64,000 bases of DNA from Alcanivoracaceae bacterium (GCA_016744455.1 JADGEI010000003.1:1-64000); one strand, 5' to 3'. Shown: positions 41,599 through 50,625, counted from the first letter of the stretch. Notes: generated by a model from the letters alone, not told the origin. A program made the numbers and translations.

Positions 41599-41639
41599 AG
41601 ATTTTTTCACAACTCTGGTCTATGTGTTGTGAAAAATCT
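41599..41639. terminator. Long hairpin after the cytochrome gene, likely terminator
   Basis: AGATTTTTTCACAAC and GTTGTGAAAAATCT pair over 14 bases with one bulged T and a 12-base loop. No T-run follows, so termination efficiency is doubtful. The left arm and loop contain CACAACTCTGG, also found at the leading end of repeats R1/R2, so it may derive from that element. Confidence 0.5.
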
Positions 41640-41690
41640 TCCTATACTGCTTAGTGGTATAAACCTATATTAAACCATTACGCAAGTTTT

Positions 41691-42842
41691 TTACCCGTGC
41701 GCCACCAATAAATAGATTGCAATCATAAAAATTGCAATCATGCTCATCGTTTCCACCCAATTCACTTTGCCATCGTCTTGTACTGCTTTCCATAAAACCA
41801 ACATAGATGGAAAACCAAGCAATAGTACACTGGTGGTATGCAAGTTTATCGGTATAACACCATCATGACCTCCAAACACGGGTATTATACCTGTTTGCGT
41901 AAATGCAGCTAACATAATCATCGCAACAGGTAACACCAAAAATGGCACCTGAGTTATGGCGCCCGAAGCATTAGCCATAGCGATATTGTATTTTTTCTGA
42001 AAGTGTGCCGTTCCGATCATGACAAAGGCTCCTGCCGAGGCGAATATACTTAATATTACCGCACCAAACATTTCTGAATAACCCGCTTCTTTTAATTTTT
42101 CAACCAGAATACCAGCAAACTCTCCAACTGCATGACCACCGATAACCGAAGCAACTAAACCAGCCAAACTAAATGCAACAATAGTCATAATCGGCATTAA
42201 TTTTCCTTGTGAGTCTTCAATATTACTCTCATCACCTGAAAATCGTTTGACTAAACGAGTAACGGCAACAATTTGAATAAGTAACAAAATTGCTCCAAAG
42301 GTATAAAGGTCCGTGACGCTTAATGATGCTGTTGCAACTGACTCACTTGAAAATGAGTTCATTAACAACATAATCATACCTATACTAAAAAACACACCTG
42401 CTGCTGCTGCATATAAATCAGTGCTTAGGTTAACCAAAGGCTTAGGCAAATGCGCATCGCCATAAATATCTCGAGGTAAAGTACCGCAATAAATACCAAA
42501 TGCCGCCGCACCAACATGTAATGTCAAAACAGTGACGATAAAGCCTATGGTTGGAGAAGCCATTAATACAAAAGCCAACATGACAAGTTCTGGAATATTA
42601 CTGGATAACCCTGCCATGGTTCCAGCCACGAATGAATTCATTTTTTTGCGCTTGGCGAACCCATCAACGGCATGAATCATCATTTCAGATGAAGCAAATA
42701 CAACCACCAACCCTCCAACTCCTAACAAAACACCCTTTATCCAGCCATGTGAATGAATTACAAATGTAGCTATAGCAACTAAAATTAAACCACTAATTAA
42801 TAACCACAACCATTGTTTACTTTCATGTGAATTTCCTGACAT
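41691..42842 (-). CDS. Sodium/calcium exchanger-family (CaCA) transporter
   Basis: A 383-residue membrane protein with about eleven helices. The two alpha-repeats are recognisable: ASSEMMIHAVDGFAKRKKMN with FVAGTMAGLSSNIPELVMLA in the first half and MANASGAITQVPFLVLPVAM in the second. In CaCA proteins these carry the acidic or polar residues binding the exchanged cation; the first repeat keeps S-N-x-P-E. Ion specificity (Ca2+, Na+, H+) cannot be read here. The gene is divergent from the penicillin acylase gene, 103 bp away. Confidence 0.82.
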   Translation of the reverse strand: MSGNSHESKQWLWLLISGLILVAIATFVIHSHGWIKGVLLGVGGLVVVFASSEMMIHAVDGFAKRKKMNSFVAGTMAGLSSNIPELVMLAFVLMASPTIGFIVTVLTLHVGAAAFGIYCGTLPRDIYGDAHLPKPLVNLSTDLYAAAAGVFFSIGMIMLLMNSFSSESVATASLSVTDLYTFGAILLLIQIVAVTRLVKRFSGDESNIEDSQGKLMPIMTIVAFSLAGLVASVIGGHAVGEFAGILVEKLKEAGYSEMFGAVILSIFASAGAFVMIGTAHFQKKYNIAMANASGAITQVPFLVLPVAMIMLAAFTQTGIIPVFGGHDGVIPINLHTTSVLLLGFPSMLVLWKAVQDDGKVNWVETMSMIAIFMIAIYLLVAHG

Positions 42843-42945
42843 TTATCATACTCCCATTTAATATATTAAAAATTGTACCAAATATGAAACAAAGTTTGTG
42901 ATATAATTTTGAAGATTTTTAAATTAATTAAACTAGGGGACAAAA

Positions 42946-45858
42946 ATGAAACACAACAATTTTTCCAAGTTCTCAAAAACCCTAATCAAGACAACATTCT
43001 TGATTGGTGCTTTGGGAATATTTATCAATACAAGTGCTAGTGCTCAAGATCCAATTACAGCACCGGGCCTTATGAACCCGGCTGAAGTTCTATATCCAGA
43101 AACTTCAGTGCCAACAGTTAAAGCTTCATCCATTGCAGATATGGCCTATATGTATGGCTATTTACACGCAAAGGACCGCCTTTTCCAAATGGATTACACC
43201 CGTAGACTTGCAAATGGTACAGTTTCTGAGTTAGTTGGCCCTCCAGGACTATCAACCGATATTCAACTACGAACAATTGGATTTGCTCGTGCGGCTTTAC
43301 GTTCATATATAGCTGCATCTGAACAAACTAAAATAGTCCTTCGCTCTTACACTAATGGTGTCAATGCATGGTTAGCAACAAATTCATTACCTGTCGAGTA
43401 TGCTGGGTTAGAAATATCCACTGTTGAAAGGTGGTCACCAATTGACTCTTTAGCAATTGCCAAGCTTGTTGCCTTTCAATTATCCAATGATTTACAAGAA
43501 ATCGATTGGACTATTGCTATAGGCACCATGCAAGAAGTTGGGGCTGCTGCTGGATTTGATGGTACAGCTCTATTTTTAGAAGACCTTTATCGTTCTGCTC
43601 CACCTGATGATCGCGTTACAGTACCAGGTTTCTTAGAATCAATTGGCGGTGTTGTGCTTAATAAATCAAATAAAATAACAACAAATATTGATGTTGAATT
43701 ATTAAAAAACTTCACTCAATACTCTCAGGTTGATGTGAATTTAGCAAAAACAATTGCCAACAATTGGTCCGCTACTGAAGACCTTAATAAGCTTAGAAAT
43801 GATGGTGTTAAAGATATTGGCTCAAATGTGTGGGCAGTTTCTGGGGAACACACAGAAAGCGGCTATCCAATAGTAGCAAACGATCCACATTTAGCTTTAG
43901 ACACTCCATCAGTCTTTTATCCAGTTCATCTGTATGCAGAAAATGAAGGTGTTGTTGAATTTAATGCTGCGGGTGTTGGTTTTCCTGGAGCACCTGTCAT
44001 TGCCCAAGGGTGTAACCAAACCCTATGTTGGGGCAGTACCGTACACCCAGTTGATGAAACAGATTTTTATTTTGAAGACATAAGATCCAATCTATTTGGG
44101 TTACCTGCCTTTACTGTATTTAATGGTGTTGAAGAGCCAATTCAATATATTTTCCAAGTATATTATGCCAACCAAATTGGTGATGGTATTCAAGATAACA
44201 TTGAAAATCAGCGCGTCGGCTATGATGCAGGTGGTATCACTTATATCATCCCAAGAAGAAACCATGGACCAATATTATCAGTAGATAGTGCAAACAACCG
44301 TGCCGTCAGTATGCAATATACAGGTTTTAGTGCTACTCAAGAAGCTCAAGCATTCTTTGATATGGCGACAGCAAATGACATATTTGAATTTCGCCAAGCA
44401 TTAACTAGCTTTGATGTGGGTTCACAAAATTTTGGTGTGGCTGATATTTATGGCAATATTGCTTACTATACTGGTGTAGAAGTACCCATACGTGAAGATT
44501 TACAAACATTAAATGCACCTGATGGTGTACCTCCTATGTTTATCCGCGATGGAACAGGTACTCATATGAACGAATGGATGCCAGTGAGTAATCCGCAAGC
44601 CAACCAAGCAGAACCACATGAGATTATCCCTGAAGCAGAGATGCCTCACTGGGAAAACCCTGCTCAAGGTTGGTTTTCAAATGCTAACAACGATCCAATT
44701 GGCGTATCACTAGATAATAATGTTTTAAATCAACTACGTCCAGCTGGTGGATTGTATTACATTTCCCAAGGCGGTTATTCAACCTATCGTATGGGCAGAA
44801 TCAATCGTTTGATGGAAGATGCAATTGCTGCTGGCAAGGTTAACAGTACTGATTCTAAAAATTGGCAAGCAAACAACCAATCCATGGATGCTGAATTAAT
44901 CATGCCTCATATTATGACAGCATTTAACAATGCTGCTGGCGAAGGAGCTTGGCCAGGTATCCAACAATTCTTAGCTGACCCTCGTGTTTTAGCCACCATA
45001 GAAAAATTTGGTACATGGGATTATAGTATGCCAACAGGTATAACCGAAGGTTATGACTATGGCGACAATCCCTTTGCATTAGGCGGCCCAAGCGAAATGG
45101 AAATAAACTATTCTGTTGCTGCAACCATCTATTCTACTTGGCGCTCAATGGCTATTCAAAACACTATTGATGCAACCATGGCTGGTGTTGATGCCGCAAT
45201 TGGGCAAGATTTATTAACGCCACAGTTACCGGGTAGTAAGCAAGCATTCAATGGTTTCAAGAATTTGCTAGATAATTTCGACACTGCTCATGGTGTTGGT
45301 GCATCGGGTATAAATTTCTTTACCAACCCAGCAGCTCCTACTCCTGAAGATGCACGAGACTTTATTATATTAGCTAGCCTAAAACAAGCACTAGATCTTC
45401 TTGCAAGTGATGAATTCGCACCTGCTTTTGCTAACTCAACAAATATTATGGATTACCGTTGGGGTAAACTACACCGAATTACATTCACACATCCTTTAGG
45501 CGCTAGTTTAAGTGTACCAAATGGTTTATTTGGTTTTAGTACTGTTGCTGGCTTGGAAGGTATTCCAAGAGGCGGCGGTTACCAAGTTTTAGATGCATCA
45601 GGACATAATGTTAGAGCTAACTCGTTAAACGGTTTTATGTTTGGGAGCGGTCCAGCGCGTAGGTTTGTTGGCTTAATGACTCCTAATGGACCTGTTATCG
45701 ATCAAGTCACGCCTGGTGGACAAAGTGGTGTTATTACTACAGAAGTACAATACGTTAATCACCTATATTCATGGGTAGTAAACTCCTATTTGCCTTTGTT
45801 CTTAGATATCGACTTAATTGACGCTATTGCTGTTGCAAGGCAAACTTATGAACCTTAA
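42946..45858 (+). CDS. Penicillin acylase-family N-terminal-nucleophile amidohydrolase
   Basis: A 970-residue exported protein with a signal peptide (FLIGALGIFINTSASAQ). The alpha-chain region contains YGYLHAKDRLFQMDYTRRLA and GTVSELVG; self-processing is expected at KDIG-SNVWAVSGEH, which makes Ser293 the nucleophile of the beta chain. VANDPHLALDTPSVFYPVHL and the later GCNQTLCWGSTVH are typical beta-chain motifs. Family members cleave amide bonds of beta-lactams, acyl-homoserine lactones or other acyl amides in the periplasm. Substrate preference cannot be told; quorum quenching is one possibility. A strong terminator follows at 45887-45920. Confidence 0.92.
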   Translation: MKHNNFSKFSKTLIKTTFLIGALGIFINTSASAQDPITAPGLMNPAEVLYPETSVPTVKASSIADMAYMYGYLHAKDRLFQMDYTRRLANGTVSELVGPPGLSTDIQLRTIGFARAALRSYIAASEQTKIVLRSYTNGVNAWLATNSLPVEYAGLEISTVERWSPIDSLAIAKLVAFQLSNDLQEIDWTIAIGTMQEVGAAAGFDGTALFLEDLYRSAPPDDRVTVPGFLESIGGVVLNKSNKITTNIDVELLKNFTQYSQVDVNLAKTIANNWSATEDLNKLRNDGVKDIGSNVWAVSGEHTESGYPIVANDPHLALDTPSVFYPVHLYAENEGVVEFNAAGVGFPGAPVIAQGCNQTLCWGSTVHPVDETDFYFEDIRSNLFGLPAFTVFNGVEEPIQYIFQVYYANQIGDGIQDNIENQRVGYDAGGITYIIPRRNHGPILSVDSANNRAVSMQYTGFSATQEAQAFFDMATANDIFEFRQALTSFDVGSQNFGVADIYGNIAYYTGVEVPIREDLQTLNAPDGVPPMFIRDGTGTHMNEWMPVSNPQANQAEPHEIIPEAEMPHWENPAQGWFSNANNDPIGVSLDNNVLNQLRPAGGLYYISQGGYSTYRMGRINRLMEDAIAAGKVNSTDSKNWQANNQSMDAELIMPHIMTAFNNAAGEGAWPGIQQFLADPRVLATIEKFGTWDYSMPTGITEGYDYGDNPFALGGPSEMEINYSVAATIYSTWRSMAIQNTIDATMAGVDAAIGQDLLTPQLPGSKQAFNGFKNLLDNFDTAHGVGASGINFFTNPAAPTPEDARDFIILASLKQALDLLASDEFAPAFANSTNIMDYRWGKLHRITFTHPLGASLSVPNGLFGFSTVAGLEGIPRGGGYQVLDASGHNVRANSLNGFMFGSGPARRFVGLMTPNGPVIDQVTPGGQSGVITTEVQYVNHLYSWVVNSYLPLFLDIDLIDAIAVARQTYEP

Positions 45859-45886
45859 TACATAGAGTAAAAATACTTACACAGAT

Positions 45887-45920
45887 AAAGCCTACATATT
45901 CCCTAGAATATGTAGGCTTT
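45887..45920 (+). terminator. Rho-independent terminator after the acylase gene
   Basis: AAAGCCTACATATT and AATATGTAGGCTTT form a perfect 14 bp stem around a 6-base loop, and the T run completes an intrinsic terminator for the acylase transcript (stop at 45858). The A run on the left could let it also work for the convergent tautomerase gene. Confidence 0.9.
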
Positions 45921-45950
45921 TGTATTTTCATGGCCATTTTTCACATTTGA

Positions 45951-46142
45951 CTAAACACTTTTTGATAGCAATTTTGCATTTATTGCCCAATTTTCCTTTG
46001 CAACAATATCAATAATCACTACCGTTGTTTTCGGGTTTTTGTTTAACACTTTTTCCAATAAAGATGTTACACCTGCAACGAGGTTCGCCTTATCCTCTCT
46101 TGATACTTCCTCGTCAGTTATTTTAATATTCACATAAGGCAT
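45951..46142 (-). CDS. 4-oxalocrotonate tautomerase-family enzyme
   Basis: Start placed at 46142 so that the product begins MPYVNIKITDEEVSREDKAN: 63 residues with the catalytic Pro next to Met, the classic 4-OT size. The helix (LVAGVTSLLEKVLNKNP) and second strand (TTVVIIDIVAKENWAI) complete the beta-alpha-beta unit. Starting upstream at 46193 would bury the Pro and is rejected. It follows the MAPEG gene with a 2-base gap, so the two are translated together under the MarR operator at 46617-46648. It probably handles keto-enol isomerisation of an unsaturated or reactive compound. Confidence 0.85.
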   Translation of the reverse strand: MPYVNIKITDEEVSREDKANLVAGVTSLLEKVLNKNPKTTVVIIDIVAKENWAINAKLLSKSV

Positions 46143-46144
46143 AG

Positions 46145-46543
46145 TTAAATACCTAAAAGGACTACATAGGCTAGGTACATTTGTGCCAACCATCCAACAA
46201 AATAGGCCAATGTTCTTAAATAAGGTATACCAAAGGTATACAAGATCGCATGACTTAATCTAGCAAAGAAATAAACCAACGTTGCACCAATTGTCGCCTG
46301 AGTTGACAACTGTAAGAAGTGCACCAACAACGCCAAGGGGGCAAATAGCACGATGTTTTCCACTGCATTTTCATGTGCATACATCAATCTATTTGCCCAT
46401 TGTGTTTTCGGGCGAGAATCTCTATTCGGGTTTCTTAAAGCAGGTATCAATTTGTTTTCAACAATCCTATTTAAAATATAGGGAATCCACAATACACTGG
46501 TTAAAATTATAGTTGATACCAACCAAAATAATTCGTTTTTCAT
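46145..46543 (-). CDS. MAPEG-family membrane protein
   Basis: A 132-residue protein with four helices. The N-terminal helix, then WANRLMYAHENAVENIVLFA with PLALLVHFLQLS, then VYFFARLSHAILYTFGIPYL and RTLAYFVGWLAQMYLAYVVL match the MAPEG family, including the Glu-Asn and Arg residues used for glutathione binding. Such proteins often work as membrane glutathione transferases or peroxidases. It is the first gene of a two-gene operon with the tautomerase, downstream of the 32 bp palindrome at 46617-46648, so a MarR-type regulator probably controls it. Confidence 0.87.
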   Translation of the reverse strand: MKNELFWLVSTIILTSVLWIPYILNRIVENKLIPALRNPNRDSRPKTQWANRLMYAHENAVENIVLFAPLALLVHFLQLSTQATIGATLVYFFARLSHAILYTFGIPYLRTLAYFVGWLAQMYLAYVVLLGI

Positions 46544-46616
46544 TTTATTACTCCTTTATTTATAGAGAGTTTTCTTACTCCCAAAATTTTTAAAATTGAT
46601 TATTGTTCAATAATTC

Positions 46617-46648
46617 AACCCATTAGTTGTATGTACAACTAATGGGTT
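46617..46648. promoter_or_regulatory. 32 bp perfect palindrome, putative MarR operator of the MAPEG operon
   Basis: AACCCATTAGTTGTA-TG-TACAACTAATGGGTT is a perfect inverted repeat with two central bases. Its core GTTGTATGTACAAC (46626-46639) differs by one base from GTTGTATATACAAC at 47205-47218, in front of the marR gene. It lies 74 bp upstream of the MAPEG start. It is not a terminator for either direction: no T run follows the stem on the minus strand, and the A run beside it belongs to the next hairpin. Confidence 0.75.
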
Positions 46649-46673
46649 AAAAAAACACATATACGCTATGTGT
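46649..46673 (-). terminator. Intrinsic terminator of the marR gene
   Basis: On the minus strand ACACATA-GCGTA-TATGTGT (46673-46655) is followed by a T run (46655-46649 as A on the plus strand). It comes 93 bp after the marR stop and directly before the MAPEG operator, so it separates the two transcripts. Confidence 0.8.
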
Positions 46674-46765
46674 TAATTTATTAAAAAATTATCATTAACC
46701 TTAAGAATACCCTATAATACATGGGCACTTAAAATATCTTTTAGAGAACTTTACAAAGCCCTACT

Positions 46766-47182
46766 TTATAGGTTATTAGAGATGTCACGTGCAGATTTAA
46801 CAAATTTTTTCATCTCATTTTCCCCAATACATTTTGTCATTGATTGAAACAATCTATCTCCAATATTTTGGAGCTCACTTTCAATTGCCGTTGCTTTATT
46901 TGTAGCAAATATACGTTTATATTTGACATCATCAACACTTGTTGATTGACGCACAAGGTAACCACTTTCAACCATTTTATCTATAAATCGAGTTATAGTG
47001 GACTTTTCTAATTGTAATTCATTACCAATGTCTTTTTGTTGTAGACCTGGCTGCGATAAAACCAGCCTTAATAAATAAGCATGAGCTGGTGATAAACCCA
47101 GTGGAGCAAAAGCATCTTTCCAGATTTTATCTACAACCCTTGATAAATGATTGGTATTAAAATATAAACATCTTTCAAACAT
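46766..47182 (-). CDS. MarR-family transcriptional regulator
   Basis: A 138-residue regulator. The winged helix-turn-helix is clear: LGLSPAHAYLLRLVLSQPGL, then QKDIGNELQLEKSTITRFID, KMVESGYLVRQ and the wing (SVDDVKYKRIFATN). Flanking helices form the dimer interface. The gene is preceded by a palindrome (47205-47218) just upstream of its start, and a near-identical one sits before the MAPEG/tautomerase operon, so it probably represses itself and those detoxification genes. Cys residues near the N-terminus (MFERCLYF) and C-terminus (MTKCIGE) might sense oxidants or electrophiles; this is a guess. Confidence 0.9.
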   Translation of the reverse strand: MFERCLYFNTNHLSRVVDKIWKDAFAPLGLSPAHAYLLRLVLSQPGLQQKDIGNELQLEKSTITRFIDKMVESGYLVRQSTSVDDVKYKRIFATNKATAIESELQNIGDRLFQSMTKCIGENEMKKFVKSARDISNNL

Positions 47183-47204
47183 AGGTCCATATTAAGCCAT
47201 ATTG

Positions 47205-47218
47205 GTTGTATATACAAC
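47205..47218. promoter_or_regulatory. Palindromic operator in the marR promoter
   Basis: GTTGTATATACAAC is a perfect 14 bp palindrome 23 bp upstream of the marR start (47182) and shares its core with the palindrome at 46617-46648. It overlaps the expected promoter of marR, fitting autorepression. Confidence 0.75.
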
Positions 47219-47261
47219 TATATTGTAATAAAAGGCTTATTTTAATTAAAGTAACCCAGAG

Positions 47262-47284
47262 AGTTGTGCAATACTTTCCTGTAG
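47262..47284 (-). repeat. Possible solo end of the dispersed repeat
   Basis: Read on the minus strand this gives GTATTGCACAACTCT followed by CTGGG, close to the leading end of R1/R2 (GTTTTGCACAACTCTGGG). The rest of the element is absent. It may be a truncated copy or a short independent inverted-repeat relic; the match is only about 18 bases. Confidence 0.35.
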
Positions 47285-47345
47285 CAAGTAAATTGACCGT
47301 TTATACTATAAAACGGCACCTTCAAAACTATGGCGTATGAAATTA

Positions 47346-47777
47346 TTATTCCATACCTGGAAAAGAACTAACCTTTTTTACTTTTAAATCTGGAAAAGAA
47401 CTGACAACCTGCACCTTAAAATCTGGAAAACTATCCACTTCTTGCCATTGACCACAATTGCTCGGGAAAGAACTAACAAATTCTACATTTATATCTGGAA
47501 ATGAACTTACATATTGAATGGTTAGGTCAGGAAATGAGTCGACAAACTGGACTTTCCCATAGAGGTTAAAGCCTTTTTTGCGACAACTTGGTTTAGAAGA
47601 GTATGAGTTGGGTTTTTTATTTGCTTTTGCACTTGGACTTGATGACCCACCCATGACAGCCGCGATTTTACCAATATCGGAAAAACTTGCCGCTCTGGTT
47701 CGACTAGGTTCTATCACAATAGCCAATATCAAAGTGATTACTACAACTACAATTATTTTAATTTGTTCTGGATTCAT
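47346..47777 (-). CDS. Exported or anchored protein with six SFP beta-repeats
   Basis: A 143-residue protein. An N-terminal hydrophobic stretch (IIVVVVITLILAIVI) is a membrane anchor or signal. After a Ser/Lys-rich linker with Cys65, six SFP triplets occur at residues 81, 92, 103, 116, 127 and 138 (spacings 11, 11, 13, 11, 11). Each is embedded in a V-x-x-V-D/S-SFPD-x pattern such as VQFVDSFPDL and VQVVSSFPDL. Cys108 (SNCGQWQEV) sits in the central 13-residue step. This is a regular all-beta repeat. I recall similar SFPD-repeat proteins being labelled as '7(1) septoil knot' domain proteins, but could not check this. Function unknown. It is divergent from recG. Confidence 0.75.
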   Translation of the reverse strand: MNPEQIKIIVVVVITLILAIVIEPSRTRAASFSDIGKIAAVMGGSSSPSAKANKKPNSYSSKPSCRKKGFNLYGKVQFVDSFPDLTIQYVSSFPDINVEFVSSFPSNCGQWQEVDSFPDFKVQVVSSFPDLKVKKVSSFPGME

Positions 47778-47832
47778 ATTTATTTCCCTTCAATTTATGT
47801 TATCCTAAAAATATACATCATCACAACTGCAA

Positions 47833-49887
47833 ATGCAACTAACAGAACTAAAAGGAATAGGCGAAAAGACAGCTAAAAAATTAACATTACTAGGAATCGA
47901 ACAAGTCAATGACTTGCTTTTTCATTTGCCGCTACGTTATCAAGACAAAACTAGAATCACCTATATCTCTGATCTTTCGATAGGACAAACAGCTCTTGTT
48001 GAGGGCGAAGTTATAAAGACTTACCTAATTAATTCACGTAAGCCCATGCTAGTTTGTGAAATTGACGATGGTACTGGAACTCTTGCTTTAAAGTTTTTTA
48101 ACTTTTACCACTCTCAACGACTAAAAATGAAAACAGGTAGTAATATACGCGCATATGGCGAAGTTCGTCTCGGCAAATACACGATTGAGATACTGCATCC
48201 AGAATACCAACATTATGGTGAAAAAACTTTACCATTGGAAAGCTCGCTAACTGCTATATACCCAAAATCAGAAGGCATCAACCAAAGTACAATTCAAAAA
48301 GCATTGAACCAAGTATTATTGTTACTAGACAGAAAAGAAATCAAAGTTGAAGAGTTTTTGCCAGAACATATATTAACAGAACAGCAACTTCCAAACTTAA
48401 GCCAAGCTCTACACTATGTACATAAGCCTCCAGCCGATGCTGACACCAATGCTTTAATTGCTGGTACACATACCTATCAGAAGCGCTTAATATTAGAAGA
48501 AGTGCTAGCACATTTATTGGCTATGAAGCAGCTTAAGCAAAAAACGCAAGAGCTCTACGCTCCAGAATTACCGATTGAAAAAAAGCACATATACGAATTC
48601 TTAAAACAATTGCCATTTGAACTAACCAACGCACAACACCGAGTAATTAAAGAAATCCATCAAGACATCGCAAATAATCACCCGATGCAAAGATTAATTC
48701 AAGGTGATGTTGGTAGTGGCAAAACTGTCGTGGCTGCCATTGCCATACTAGCAGCTTTTTATCAAAATCACCAATCAGTTATGATGGCGCCAACAGAAAT
48801 TCTCGCAGAACAACACCTTAACACGTTAAAGACCTGGTATAGAAGTGATGAGATTGTATTCCTATCTGGTGCCATTAAAGGCAAAGCAAGAATAGAAGCA
48901 TTAAAACAAATCAAACACGGTGTTCGAATCATCATTGGAACACACGCTTTATTTCAGAAAGATGTTGAATTTAATGCACTAGGTCTTGTTATTATTGATG
49001 AACAACACCGTTTTGGCGTACACCAAAGACTTGCGTTACGTAGTAAAGGCCAATTTGAAGCCTTACAACCCCATATGTTAATTATGACAGCCACACCCAT
49101 CCCACGAACGTTAGCACAAACTGCATATGCCAATTTAGATATTTCAATCATTGATGAATTGCCACCCGGCAGACAAGAAACCTCAACACTCGTGATTTCC
49201 AATAGTAAATTACCACAAATTGCCGAACGCATTAAAACCAATTGCCAAAAAGGTGCGCAAGCCTATTGGGTTTGCACTCTAATTGAGGAATCAGAAGTAC
49301 TTCGAGCAAAAGCTGCTAACGATACTTTTGAAGAGTTACGCCAATGGTTTCCTGAACTACGTATTGGTTTGGTGCATGGAAGACTTAAATCCGCTGAAAA
49401 ACAATCCATTATGGAGCAATTTAAATCTCATAAATTAGATTTATTAATTGCAACAACCGTTATTGAAGTTGGTGTTGATGTCCCTAATGCGAGTTTAATG
49501 GTAATAGAAAATGCAGAAAGATTAGGTTTGTCTCAATTACATCAATTACGTGGTCGTGTTGGACGTGGTAATGCCAAGAGCCACTGTGTACTTATGTACC
49601 AGGCGCCTTTGGGTGATGTAGCAAAAAAACGATTAGACATCATGCGAAGTACTACAGATGGTTTTATCATAGCTAAAGAAGACCTTAAAATTCGCGGAGC
49701 GGGCGAATTACTCGGTAGTAAACAGAAAGGCAGTGTTCAATTTCGATTAGCTGATTACGAACGTGATAAAAACATATTCCATTCAGCACAAAAACTAGCA
49801 GCTGAGCTAATCATCAACCACCCACATATTTGTCAAAAGATTATTGACCGCTGGATTACCAGCAATGATGAAATTTCTAACGTTTGA
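47833..49887 (+). CDS. recG: ATP-dependent DNA helicase RecG
   Basis: A 684-residue superfamily 2 helicase. An N-terminal helix-hairpin region (LKGIGEKTAKKLTLLGIEQV), the wedge OB-fold (LVCEIDDGTGTLALKFFNFY), then helicase motifs: Q/I region LTNAQHRVIKEIHQDI, Walker A GDVGSGKTVVA, DEQH box VIIDEQHRFGVHQR, MTATPIPRTLA, TTVIEVGVDVPNASLMVIEN, and QLRGRVGRG; the TRG-like C-terminal LKIRGAGELLGSKQKG follows. RecG reverses stalled replication forks and processes branched DNA. Length and motifs are complete. The gene appears to stand alone between two minus-strand genes. Confidence 0.97.
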   Translation: MQLTELKGIGEKTAKKLTLLGIEQVNDLLFHLPLRYQDKTRITYISDLSIGQTALVEGEVIKTYLINSRKPMLVCEIDDGTGTLALKFFNFYHSQRLKMKTGSNIRAYGEVRLGKYTIEILHPEYQHYGEKTLPLESSLTAIYPKSEGINQSTIQKALNQVLLLLDRKEIKVEEFLPEHILTEQQLPNLSQALHYVHKPPADADTNALIAGTHTYQKRLILEEVLAHLLAMKQLKQKTQELYAPELPIEKKHIYEFLKQLPFELTNAQHRVIKEIHQDIANNHPMQRLIQGDVGSGKTVVAAIAILAAFYQNHQSVMMAPTEILAEQHLNTLKTWYRSDEIVFLSGAIKGKARIEALKQIKHGVRIIIGTHALFQKDVEFNALGLVIIDEQHRFGVHQRLALRSKGQFEALQPHMLIMTATPIPRTLAQTAYANLDISIIDELPPGRQETSTLVISNSKLPQIAERIKTNCQKGAQAYWVCTLIEESEVLRAKAANDTFEELRQWFPELRIGLVHGRLKSAEKQSIMEQFKSHKLDLLIATTVIEVGVDVPNASLMVIENAERLGLSQLHQLRGRVGRGNAKSHCVLMYQAPLGDVAKKRLDIMRSTTDGFIIAKEDLKIRGAGELLGSKQKGSVQFRLADYERDKNIFHSAQKLAAELIINHPHICQKIIDRWITSNDEISNV

Positions 49888-49932
49888 TTCCGTTATCATA
49901 ACAAAAAACCAAACCTACAAATTACTTAGAAA

Positions 49933-50625
49933 TTAAAGGAACACTAAATTATTTTTTAATGTTGGTTCAATGGCAGCCAATTGCTGACGAGTATCTGCAA
50001 TAATAGCAATTGAGCCCCTTTCCATAGCCACTAAAATCGCTTTTTCATTAGCTGTTTCAAAATCAATACGATCTTTGCTTAAAGTTGTCTTAGGCATATA
50101 GTAAATAGTCACTAATCCAGCATCTGTAGATACAACCATATGCACACCTGTACCTCCAGGAGTATGGCAGTCATGAATAAAACGGACCTCTCCTAAATCA
50201 CCATTAACTTCGGTTTCAAATTCTGCGAATACCAGTTTAATTTTATTTAATGAAATTGAATTCTCAGATAAAGGTACATTAGATTCCAAAGCTACTGACT
50301 CTATAATAAACTGCTCTATTGAACCAGGTTTTTGCAAATACCACGTTGCTGACACAATAACAAATGAAATAAGAACAGTAGCTGCTATGGCATAATTCCT
50401 AAACGAACGAGTCAACGTATGCTGTGTTGTTTGTCTTAAAACAATGGAATCTTTTAAATTATCAGGGGCCTTGATGTTCAATGCCTTTTTCAATGTTTTT
50501 TCAAATGCCATAGCCTCCTTATAAGCTTTAGCACAACGTAGGTCTTCTTTTCGAAGGCGGTGAAACTCTTCATCTTTAGTAAAAGAATCTTTTAATAATT
50601 GTTGTCTAAATTCAAAGTAGTTCAT
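49933..50625 (-). CDS. DUF3379-type membrane protein, probable anti-sigma factor
   Basis: A 230-residue protein: a cytoplasmic N-terminal part (MNYFEFRQQLLKDSFTKDEE, DLRCAKAYKEAMAFEKTLKK), one membrane span (YAIAATVLISFVIVSATWYL), then a periplasmic domain (IHDCHTPGGTGVHMVVSTDA, VTIYYMPKTTLS). This is the DUF3379 layout. It overlaps the ECF sigma gene by 4 bp and is translated right after it, the normal arrangement for an anti-sigma factor. The periplasmic CH-type motif could sense metal or redox state. Function as an anti-sigma factor is inferred from position. Confidence 0.8.
   Translation of the reverse strand: MNYFEFRQQLLKDSFTKDEEFHRLRKEDLRCAKAYKEAMAFEKTLKKALNIKAPDNLKDSIVLRQTTQHTLTRSFRNYAIAATVLISFVIVSATWYLQKPGSIEQFIIESVALESNVPLSENSISLNKIKLVFAEFETEVNGDLGEVRFIHDCHTPGGTGVHMVVSTDAGLVTIYYMPKTTLSKDRIDFETANEKAILVAMERGSIAIIADTRQQLAAIEPTLKNNLVFL

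Noticed and set aside
42946-45858. Acylase as a proven quorum-quenching enzyme
   Set aside because: The family also includes beta-lactam and other amide acylases; no luxI/luxR-type genes are nearby to favour one substrate.
46617-46648. The 32 bp palindrome as a transcription terminator
   Set aside because: No T run follows the stem on either strand; the adjacent A run belongs to the terminator at 46649-46673. Its core matches the marR promoter palindrome, so an operator is more likely.
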